Source of the DNA: Sideroxydans sp. CL21
GTDB taxonomy: Bacteria; Pseudomonadota; Gammaproteobacteria; Burkholderiales; Gallionellaceae
DNA length: 64,000 nt
Direction of reading: 5' to 3'
Assembly: GCF_902459525.1 (NCBI RefSeq)
Contig: NZ_LR699166.1
Coordinates: 2,554,501 to 2,618,500 of the forward strand
A program made the translations under genes and the position numbers. The notes beneath the pieces are model-generated. The model was not told where the DNA came from and ran no database searches. It saw only the letters and a list, made by a program, of their open reading frames with translations. This document shows positions 48,417 to 55,491 of this stretch, piece after piece. Every line of letters starts with the position of its first letter. Position 1 is the first letter of the stretch.

Positions 48417-48785
48417 TCACGCGGCCAGCGAGTCCCCGGTCAATGAAACATTCAGTACCACGTCTTTCCAAGGCACATAGACTTTCCCATTTTCATCACG
48501 TGCCAGAAGTTCAAGCTCCAGCAGTTTGTTTACGTCGCGATGCACGTTCGAGTAATTGCGCCTCATTGCCTTGGCTAAAGCATAAACACTGAGCGCACCG
48601 AGTTGCTTGGAGGCTTCGATCACCTGCATTCGCGCCGGGGTAATGTCCGAAAAAAGACTCGCCATTGAATCAAAATCGAGGTGGTAATCGACCGACACAG
48701 GCTTGCCTGCGTCGGCTCTTTTGGCTGCGCGCACGGCACGCGCCTGGGAAGTTTTCCAACTGGTCAGTTCAATGATCGCTTTCAT
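48417..48785 (-). CDS. tumA: TumA-like antitoxin (HVO_A0114-type winged helix)
   Basis: 122 residues from ATG 48785, after AGGAGAA; a start nine codons earlier is within the toxin gene. The C-terminal half is a winged helix-turn-helix (GALSVYALAKAMRRNYSNVHRDVNKLLELELLARDENG). It overlaps the toxin by 17 nt in the same orientation. Would bind and neutralise TumE and repress the operator at 49095. Confidence 0.8.
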   Translation of the reverse strand: MKAIIELTSWKTSQARAVRAAKRADAGKPVSVDYHLDFDSMASLFSDITPARMQVIEASKQLGALSVYALAKAMRRNYSNVHRDVNKLLELELLARDENGKVYVPWKDVVLNVSLTGDSLAA

Positions 48786-49074
48786 CTTTTTCTCCTGACA
48801 GGCGGATGACATCCGCCTCGAAATCCAAAATCAGTTGCTCCAGCGTGGTGAACAGGTAGGCTTGCTGGCGTTCTTTCCTGCCCAGATGCCGATGGTCGCC
48901 TTTGCCCGACTCATTGTCATAGCGCACTACGGTTGCGCCATTCCGCCCGCAGTACAGCCGATACTTGAAGCGGTGCAAGCAGCCCCTCACAGGAACGGGA
49001 ACCACCCAGACAACCCGCTCGATGAGCGCATTGCCCTTACGTACTCTGTCCTTGATGACGAGTTGCGCTTCCAT
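48769..49074 (-). CDS. tumE: TumE-family toxin (DUF6516)
   Basis: 101 residues from ATG 49074; longer starts to 49188 cross the operator and promoter. Family features: AQLVIKDRVRKGNALIERVVW, FKYRLYCGRNGATVVRYDNESGKGDHRH, LEQLILDFEADV. TumE toxins are thought to be RNA-targeting; mechanism not evident here. First gene of the pair. Confidence 0.82.
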   Translation of the reverse strand: MEAQLVIKDRVRKGNALIERVVWVVPVPVRGCLHRFKYRLYCGRNGATVVRYDNESGKGDHRHLGRKERQQAYLFTTLEQLILDFEADVIRLSGEKDESDH

Positions 49075-49094
49075 GTATGGCATTCTAGCAATAT

Positions 49095-49110
49095 ATTGCC
49101 TGGAGGCAAT
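49095..49110. promoter_or_regulatory. Palindromic operator of the toxin-antitoxin pair
   Basis: ATTGCC-TGGA-GGCAAT, a perfect inverted repeat 20 nt before the tumE ATG, followed (minus strand) by a TAGAAT-like -10. Expected place for autorepression by the TumE/TumA complex. Confidence 0.65.
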
Positions 49111-49309
49111 AACCTGAATGATCACTTCGGAGGGATATCCCGCATCATGTAGCTGCAGCCCAACAGGCACGGCTATCTTCAGGCACACACATTGAAGATT
49201 GCCGAATGACGGACGCTTTCACGGCATTACATTGAAGATCGCCTATTGGCGCCAATTTCCGGCATACCTGCATTTTTGTCCGTGTGATTCGGGACGGGCC
49301 TGAACCACT

Positions 49310-50332
49310 TCAAACCTCTTCGTACCACCCCTTGCTGCGCTTCACCAGATACACCACCGACAACATCACCGGCACTTCGATCAATACGCCAACCACGGTG
49401 GCGAGTGCCGCACCCGATTCGAAACCGAACAGGCTGATCGCCGCCGCCACGGCCAGTTCGAAGAAATTGGACGCGCCGATCAGCGCAGACGGTCCGGCCA
49501 CGCAGTGTTCTTCGCCGAAACGCCGGTTGAGCCAGTATGCGAAGCCGGAAGTGAAATACACCTGGATGGTAATAGGCACCGCCAGCATCAGGATGACGAG
49601 AGGCTGCTCGACGATGGCCTTGCCCTGGAAGGCGAACAGCAGCACCAGCGTCAGCAGCAGCGCAGAAATGGAAACGGGACCGAGCATATCCAGCGTGCGC
49701 TGCAATGCCTCCTCCTCGCCGCGCGCCAACAGCAGCTTGCGCCATACCTGCGCCAGCATTACCGGCAGCACGATGTAGAGCACGACCGACACCAGCAGCG
49801 TATCCCACGGCACCACAATGGCCGACAGGCCCAGCAACAACGCCACCAGCGGGGCGAAGGCGAACACCATGATGGTATCGTTGAGCGCGACCTGGCTCAG
49901 CGTGAACAGCGGCTCGCCGTTCACCAGGCGGCTCCACACGAACACCATCGCGGTGCAGGGAGCGGCGGCCAGCAGCACCAGTCCGGCGATGTAGCTGTCG
50001 AGCTGTTCCGCCGGCAGATACGGCGCGAACAGATGGCGGATGAACAGCCAGCCCAGCAGCGCCATGGAGAACGGCTTGACCGCCCAGTTGATGAACAGCG
50101 TGACGCCGATGCCGCGCCAGTGCTTGCGCACCTCATGCAGCGCGCCAAAGTCGATGCGCAACAGCATGGGAATGATCATCACCCAGATCAGCAGGCCGAC
50201 AGGCAGATTGACTTTGGCGACCTCCAGGCCGCCCAGCCAGTGAAACGGCGCTGGAATCGTCTGGCCCAGAATCACGCCGACGATGATGCACAGGAAAACC
50301 CAAACGGTCAGGTAACGTTCGAAGATGCTCAT
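49310..50332 (-). CDS. acr3: Arsenite efflux transporter ACR3
   Basis: 340 residues with ten hydrophobic segments. Family motifs: LPVGLLIWVMIIPML, the Cys-containing APCTAMVFVWSRL and NRRFGEEHCVAGPSALIGASNFFELAVA. Exports As(III)/Sb(III) with the proton gradient. Last gene of arsR-arsC-acr3, 4 nt after arsC. Confidence 0.95.
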   Translation of the reverse strand: MSIFERYLTVWVFLCIIVGVILGQTIPAPFHWLGGLEVAKVNLPVGLLIWVMIIPMLLRIDFGALHEVRKHWRGIGVTLFINWAVKPFSMALLGWLFIRHLFAPYLPAEQLDSYIAGLVLLAAAPCTAMVFVWSRLVNGEPLFTLSQVALNDTIMVFAFAPLVALLLGLSAIVVPWDTLLVSVVLYIVLPVMLAQVWRKLLLARGEEEALQRTLDMLGPVSISALLLTLVLLFAFQGKAIVEQPLVILMLAVPITIQVYFTSGFAYWLNRRFGEEHCVAGPSALIGASNFFELAVAAAISLFGFESGAALATVVGVLIEVPVMLSVVYLVKRSKGWYEEV

Positions 50333-50336
50333 GGTG

Positions 50337-50834
50337 TCAATCCTTGATGCGCCCGATCTCGGCGAGTTTTTCTTTCAGCACCAGCTTGTCCAGTTTGTCG
50401 ATCGGCAGACTCATGAACAACTGGATGCGGCGCGCCAATTGCTCGTATGCCTTCCTGAATGCCGCGCGCCTGGCTTCATCGCCCTCGACATGCGCCGGGT
50501 CGGGGATGCCCCAGTGTGCCGTCGCCGGATGTCCGAGCCACACCGGACAGGCCTCGCCCGCAGCGTTGTCGCACACGGTGAAGATGAAATCGAACTCCGG
50601 CGCGCCGGGCGCGGCGAACTCGTCCCAGCTTTTGCTGCGCAGCCCCTCGGTGCCGTAGCCCTGCTGCTGCAGCAGTTCCAAGGCCCCCGGATTGACTTTC
50701 CCGGCGGGCTTGCTGCCCGCGCTGTAGGCCTTGAACCTGCCTCTGCCCAGGTGGTTGAACAGCACTTCGCCCAGAATGCTGCGCGCCGAATTGCCGGTGC
50801 ACAGCACCAGCACGTTGTATTGCTTTTCACTCAT
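50337..50834 (-). CDS. arsC: Arsenate reductase ArsC (thioredoxin-coupled, LMW phosphatase-like)
   Basis: 165 residues from ATG 50834 (GGAAGAAGAC upstream); an in-frame ATG at 50852 adds six residues. The P-loop CTGNSARS near residues 11-18 is the C-x5-R active site. FIFTVCDNAAGEACPVW contains the two further redox Cys. Reduces As(V) to As(III) for export by ACR3. Confidence 0.94.
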   Translation of the reverse strand: MSEKQYNVLVLCTGNSARSILGEVLFNHLGRGRFKAYSAGSKPAGKVNPGALELLQQQGYGTEGLRSKSWDEFAAPGAPEFDFIFTVCDNAAGEACPVWLGHPATAHWGIPDPAHVEGDEARRAAFRKAYEQLARRIQLFMSLPIDKLDKLVLKEKLAEIGRIKD

Positions 50835-50855
50835 GTCTTCTTCCTTTTTCACGTT

Positions 50856-51173
50856 TCAACATTTATTGATCGGGGCGCACTGCGTCGCGTCGCCTGCGCA
50901 GCAATGTTCGGTAAGGTAGGCAATCAGCTTGTCCATCTCCGTGAAGTTGGCGCTGTAGATCACAAAGCGCCCTTCGGTGCGGGACTTGATCAGCCGGGCA
51001 TGCGTCAACGTCTTCAGGTGAAACGAGAGCGTTGCCGGCGGAATGCCCAGTTTTTCTCCCAAGACTCCGGCCGCCACGCCCTCTTGCCCCGCCTGCACGA
51101 GCAAGCGAAAGATCGACAAACGCGACTCCTGCGCCAATGCCGCCAATGCCCCTACCGCCAATCCGATCTTCAT
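50856..51173 (-). CDS. arsR: ArsR-family repressor with C-terminal cysteine site
   Basis: 105 residues from ATG 51173 (MKIGLAVG); ATG 51188 is also possible. Winged helix with EKLGIPPATLSFHLKTLTHARLI. It lacks the ELCVCDL site of plasmid ArsR; instead it ends in CCAGDATQC...KC, like the CC..C arsenite site of Acidithiobacillus-type ArsR. First gene of the operon. Confidence 0.9.
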   Translation of the reverse strand: MKIGLAVGALAALAQESRLSIFRLLVQAGQEGVAAGVLGEKLGIPPATLSFHLKTLTHARLIKSRTEGRFVIYSANFTEMDKLIAYLTEHCCAGDATQCAPINKC

Positions 51174-51194
51174 CTCCACCTCTTGCAAGATTCT

Positions 51195-51218
51195 ACATTT
51201 CTAATATTATCGAAATGT
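51195..51218. promoter_or_regulatory. ArsR operator
   Basis: ACATTTC-N10-GAAATGT, an inverted repeat centred on an AT-rich spacer just upstream of arsR. Confidence 0.6.
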
Positions 51219-51321
51219 TAAACTGGCCGCAACCGTTGCGGGCAATAAATCGGCAAATGGCATTCGTGCTAGCATAGATGCGTCACTAAAATTTGCTTGC
51301 TCCTTATTGCCGGGTACTTAA

Positions 51322-51396
51322 ATGTTTATTGAATTGATCATTCTCGCCGTACTGGTTGCAGTCGTTGTCATCGCACTGCGCCCGCCGCGCCGTTGA
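51322..51396 (+). CDS. Possible 24-residue single-helix membrane peptide
   Basis: ATG...TGA encoding one hydrophobic helix (FIELIILAVLVAVVVIAL) with a basic end (RPPRR). No strong ribosome binding site. Reported as possible only. Confidence 0.3.
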   Translation: MFIELIILAVLVAVVVIALRPPRR

Positions 51397-51426
51397 ATGA
51401 GGCGTTAAAGAAATCGGAGGAAATTC

Positions 51427-51768
51427 ATGAAAAGCGCTTTTTACATACTGCTGGCAATTCTGGCTTTCAGCTCGATGCCGGGTAAGGCAAACGCAAATAC
51501 CGTTCTTGGATCGATTTCCTGCAAGCAGTGGCAAGACAAACGAAGCCAGCCTGCCGATGCAGAACCCTACGCAATTTGGCTCAATGGCTATTTATCAGGG
51601 GCAAATGCCACATATGGCGATATGCTCGGTCGGGACTTTATAAAGAACTCGGACAAAATATCGATCGTGGACTGGACGGATGCGTATTGCGAGAAATATC
51701 CAAAATCGATGCTGGAAGACAGTGCCAACGCATTAATTAAACGCTTGATAAAAGACCTTCCGTTCTAA
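51427..51768 (+). CDS. Exported HdeA/Rap1a-like small protein
   Basis: 113 residues; AGGAGG-type site; signal peptide ending GKANA|NTV. The mature part has paired cysteines and the pattern C-x2-W ... YAIWLNGYLSGAN ... WTDAYCEKYP, as in HdeA/Rap1a-like periplasmic proteins. Function unknown. Confidence 0.7.
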   Translation: MKSAFYILLAILAFSSMPGKANANTVLGSISCKQWQDKRSQPADAEPYAIWLNGYLSGANATYGDMLGRDFIKNSDKISIVDWTDAYCEKYPKSMLEDSANALIKRLIKDLPF

Positions 51769-51923
51769 ATAAATTACCCTCTGCTCTACCGGCACAGGCC
51801 AACCGGATACCACCATTATTCCAGGCCTGCCATAATCCAGTATTAATTGATCGCGTCATGAGATTGCCGCACCGGTATGGGCGAGCACGGCTGCCGACAG
51901 CAGGCCATACAAATGAAACGGAG

Positions 51924-53525
51924 ATGCCTTACACCATGAATCCCATTCTCGGCAACCGCGGCGCTGTCGTCGCGCCCCATTCCCTGGCATCCCAGGCCGG
52001 CCTCGATATCCTGCGCGAAGGCGGTAACGCCATCGAAGCCACCATCGCCGTGGCTTCCACCCTGGCGGTCGTCTATCCGCACATGACCGGCATCGGCGGC
52101 GACGGCTTCTGGCTGCTGCACGCGCCGGGACAATCCATGGACTCCATAGACGCCTGCGGCGCGGCCGGTGCAAATGCCACCCGGGAGCTGTACAACGGCC
52201 TTGACAGCATTCCATGGCGCGGCCCCTTGGCCGCCAATACCGTTGCGGGCACGGTCTCCGGCTGGGGCGTCGCCTATGACTACAGCCGCACGCGCTGGGG
52301 CGGTCGCCTGCCGTTCGCGCGCCTGCTGGAAAGCGCGATCCGCTACGCACGGGAAGGCTTTCCTGTTACCCATGGCCAGGAGGAAGGTACCCGCGCAAAA
52401 TTGCCCGATCTCATCGCCCAGCCCGGATTCGCCACGGCTTTCCTGAACCAGGGGCAAGTCCCGGCATATGGCCAGTGCCACCGCTTTCCGGCCCTGGCGA
52501 ACACGCTGGAACAGCTGGCCCGGGCGGGATCTGAAGATTTCTATCGCGGGGAACTGGCCCGGCAGATCGGGGCCGACCTGGCCACCATCGGCAGCCCAGT
52601 CACCGCTGCCGACCTGGCCAGCCATCAGGCCCGGATCAAACCGCCGCTGCAACTGCGCCTGTCCGATGCCACTGTGTACAACATGGCACCGCCGACTCAG
52701 GGACTGGCTTCGCTGCTGATCCTCGGCATCTACGACCGCATCCGCCAAAGCGGCTGGAACCCCGACAACGCGGAAGGCATCCATGCGCTGGTGGAAGCCA
52801 CCAAGCAGGCCTTCCTGCTGCGGGACAAATATGTGACCGACCCGGCACACATGAAAGTCGATCCTTCCGCGCTGTTAAGTGACAAGACGCTGGATGCCGC
52901 GGCTGCAGCCATACCTCTGCAACACGCCAGCCCGTGGCCGGCTCCCGTCTCCGATGGCGACACTACCTGGATGGGCGTGGTGGACGCCGCGGGACGGGCA
53001 GTGAGCATGATCCAGAGCATCTATTTCGAATTCGGCAGCGGTGTCGTGCTGCCGGGCAGCGGCATCTGGTGGCAGAACCGCGGCTGCTCCTTCGACCTGA
53101 GGCCCGGTCGCCTGCGCAGCCTGGAACCGGGACGCAAGCCGTTCCATACGCTCAATCCGGCCATGGCCGCGCTGGACGACGGGCGCCTGCTGGTCTACGG
53201 CACCATGGGCGGCGAAGGCCAGCCGCAGACCCAGGCGGCGGTGTTTTCCCGCTACGTATGGGGCGGCCACAACGTGCGCTCGGCCATCGCCGCACCGCGC
53301 TGGCTGCTGGGCCGCACCTGGGCGGAACAGAGCGCGTCACTGAAACTGGAATCGCGTTACCCGCAGGCTGTCATCGACGCCCTGCGCAAGCTGGGACATC
53401 CTGTGGAAGTGGTGGCGGACTTCGACGAGCGTATGGGCCATGCCGGCGCGCTGGTGCTGCATCCGCAAGGCTGGATCGAGGGCGGCGAAGACCCGCGCAG
53501 CGACGGCAGCGTGGCTGCATGGTGA
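51924..53525 (+). CDS. Gamma-glutamyltransferase family protein
   Basis: 533 residues from ATG 51924, after ACGGAG; the longer ATG at 51858 adds 22 residues with no family similarity. N-terminal half GAVVAPHSLASQAGLDILREGGNAIEA, MTGIGGDGF. The autocatalytic Thr is in DGDTTWMGVVD, with GSGIWWQNRGCSFD after it. No signal peptide, so cytoplasmic; could also be an oxamate-amidohydrolase-like relative. The following transporter gene may handle a substrate or product. Confidence 0.9.
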   Translation: MPYTMNPILGNRGAVVAPHSLASQAGLDILREGGNAIEATIAVASTLAVVYPHMTGIGGDGFWLLHAPGQSMDSIDACGAAGANATRELYNGLDSIPWRGPLAANTVAGTVSGWGVAYDYSRTRWGGRLPFARLLESAIRYAREGFPVTHGQEEGTRAKLPDLIAQPGFATAFLNQGQVPAYGQCHRFPALANTLEQLARAGSEDFYRGELARQIGADLATIGSPVTAADLASHQARIKPPLQLRLSDATVYNMAPPTQGLASLLILGIYDRIRQSGWNPDNAEGIHALVEATKQAFLLRDKYVTDPAHMKVDPSALLSDKTLDAAAAAIPLQHASPWPAPVSDGDTTWMGVVDAAGRAVSMIQSIYFEFGSGVVLPGSGIWWQNRGCSFDLRPGRLRSLEPGRKPFHTLNPAMAALDDGRLLVYGTMGGEGQPQTQAAVFSRYVWGGHNVRSAIAAPRWLLGRTWAEQSASLKLESRYPQAVIDALRKLGHPVEVVADFDERMGHAGALVLHPQGWIEGGEDPRSDGSVAAW

Positions 53526-53562
53526 TGCCGTCCATCATCAATCACGAGAAAAGACATCCGGC

Positions 53563-54543
53563 ATGAAATTCAAGTTCGACTGGTTCCTCAAGGGCATGCT
53601 GGCGGTCGTGGGTCTGGCCTTTCTGTGGCCAGACCCCGGTGCCCACGACGGCTTCCTGCATCCGGAGTTACTTAACAAGGCAGGCATCGCCCTGATCTTC
53701 TTCCTCAACGGGCTCGGACTGAGCCTCCTCGCGCTGCGGGACGGGGCGCTGCGCTGGCAGGTGCATCTCCTGATCCAGACCAGCACTTTCCTGATCTTCC
53801 CGCTGCTGGGGTGGGGGCTGATCAAACTCAGCGGCGGCTGGATGTCGGTGGATCTGCAGGATGGCTTTTTCTACCTGTGCGCCCTGCCGTCCACCGTCTC
53901 TTCTTCCGTGGCGCTCACCGTGGCGGCCCGCGGCAACGTGCCCGCGGCGGTGTTCAATGCCACGCTTTCCAGCCTCATCGGCGTGATACTGACGCCGCTG
54001 TGGATGGCGTGGATACTGGGCCACAGCGGCGCCGACTTCGCCATCGGGCCGGTGATCGTCGACCTGCTGCTGTGGCTGGTGCTGCCCCTGGTGCTGGGAC
54101 AGCTCGCGCGCCCATTGCTGGGCGATTGGGCCGGCCGCAACAGAGGCCGTATCCAGATCGCAGACCGGCTGACCATCCTGGTGCTGGTCTATACCTCATT
54201 CAGCGACTCGGTGCATCAAGGCATATGGTCCCGCTATGGCTCCATCGCGCTGCTGGAAACCATCGTCGGCACCGGGCTGCTGTTCTTGCTGGTGCTGCTG
54301 CTGACCCGAGGGCTGTCGCATCTGCTCGGGTTGACCACCGAGGACCGCATCGCCAGCGTCTTTTGCGGCTCCAAGAAGAGCATGGCCTCCGGTGTGCCCA
54401 TGGCCCACCTGATCTTCGGCGCCAATCCGGCCCTGGGCCTCATCCTCATGCCCATCATGATCTATCACCCCCTGCAACTCGCGGCGGGTGGCGTGATCGC
54501 GCAGCACTGGGCCCATCGCAAAGCCGCGGACAAATCGAATTGA
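53563..54543 (+). CDS. Bile acid:sodium symporter-family transporter (YfeH-like)
   Basis: 326 residues from ATG 53563; about ten membrane helices. KFDWFLKGMLAVVGLAFLWP, LPSTVSSSVALTVAARGNVPAAVFNATLSS and GSKKSMASGVPMAHL are typical of the SBF-like family. Substrate unknown. Stop overlaps the acpH TTG. Confidence 0.9.
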   Translation: MKFKFDWFLKGMLAVVGLAFLWPDPGAHDGFLHPELLNKAGIALIFFLNGLGLSLLALRDGALRWQVHLLIQTSTFLIFPLLGWGLIKLSGGWMSVDLQDGFFYLCALPSTVSSSVALTVAARGNVPAAVFNATLSSLIGVILTPLWMAWILGHSGADFAIGPVIVDLLLWLVLPLVLGQLARPLLGDWAGRNRGRIQIADRLTILVLVYTSFSDSVHQGIWSRYGSIALLETIVGTGLLFLLVLLLTRGLSHLLGLTTEDRIASVFCGSKKSMASGVPMAHLIFGANPALGLILMPIMIYHPLQLAAGGVIAQHWAHRKAADKSN

Positions 54544-55121
54544 ATTTCCTGGCGCACGCCCTGCTTGCAGGCGACACGCCCGCCCTGGTCGTGGGAGGCG
54601 TCATCGGGGACTGGATCAAAGGCCCCTTGCCCGGAGTATTGCCGGATGACCTGGCGAAGGGGGTTGCGTTACATCGCGCGATCGACAGCTACGCGGAGTC
54701 GAATCCGGCATTTTGCCGCAGCCGTTCACGCGTCTCGGCAGATCGCCGTCGTTATGCCGGTGTGCTCGTCGATGTGTTCTACGATCATCTGCTCGCGCGA
54801 AACTGGAGCTCCATACACAACCGGCCGCTGGATGAGTATTGCGCAGGGGTCTATCGATTGATCGAAGACAGGCTGAACGACCTCCCCGTTTCCTCGCATC
54901 GTGCATTGACCCTGATGGCGGAAGAGGATTGGCTGGCGAGCTACGCGCACATCGAAGGCATCGCCGACGTACTGGCCCGCATGTCGCGGCGCGCCCGCCA
55001 GCCCAATCCGCTGGCGCATGGCGAGCAGGAGTTTCTTGCGGACGTTGAGGGATTTGCCGGTGATTTCCACGAATGGCTGAACGACACGAGAGAGTTCTCC
55101 CGGCAGTGGCTGACCAAGTAA
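54540..55121 (+). CDS. acpH: Acyl carrier protein phosphodiesterase (AcpH)
   Basis: 193 residues from TTG 54540 (TTGA overlap with the previous stop); the product starts NFLAHALLAG as the family does. GDWIKGP, HRAIDSYAESNP, RYAGVLVDVFYDHLLARNW carry the HD-type metal ligands. Removes phosphopantetheine from ACP. Its last ~27 codons are repeated, diverged, at 58048. Confidence 0.87.
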   Translation: MNFLAHALLAGDTPALVVGGVIGDWIKGPLPGVLPDDLAKGVALHRAIDSYAESNPAFCRSRSRVSADRRRYAGVLVDVFYDHLLARNWSSIHNRPLDEYCAGVYRLIEDRLNDLPVSSHRALTLMAEEDWLASYAHIEGIADVLARMSRRARQPNPLAHGEQEFLADVEGFAGDFHEWLNDTREFSRQWLTK

Positions 55122-55491
55122 TGCGTAACGTACAAGCCGCTTTGGGTGAAACAAAAGATGTTTGCCAATTCAACTGTGAACAGGCAAGCATCGGTCATTG
55201 GCGGAAAGTTGAACATCTTGCACCTATTCCCTATTCCTCGGTTGGGTAGGCAACAATAACTCTCCCGATTCCCCGGAAAGATAAATTTTCACCCCTAAAA
55301 CATCTGTGTAGAATTCAAGCCATGTCAGGAGGAGCATCCCGTGAATCTGGATGCAAATTATAAGTTTCAAGAAATAATGAATACCAAGCCGTACTTCTCT
55401 GGTGAAAGGTCTGTTCCAATTTCGCATGGAATGGTCTTCATGCCATGTACAAAATCTGTCCTGCCCATCCTGGCAAACGACTTGTCGCCAC
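55122..55491. other. Intergenic stretch between acpH and the GGDEF gene
   Basis: 370 nt; no gene. Probably contains the promoter of the cyclase. CAGGAGGAGCATCCCGTG near 55330 looks like a ribosome binding site with GTG, but the frame is short. Confidence 0.4.

Noticed and set aside
48211-48480. 89-codon frame between metallopeptidase and tumA
   Set aside because: Unusual composition and overlap with the tumA 3' end on the other strand.
49505-50347. 280-codon frame antisense to acr3
   Set aside because: Very His/Gln/Arg-rich shadow of a membrane-protein gene.
53811-54539. Long frame reading into acpH from inside the transporter gene
   Set aside because: The part before 54540 is a shadow of the symporter gene; acpH begins at TTG 54540.
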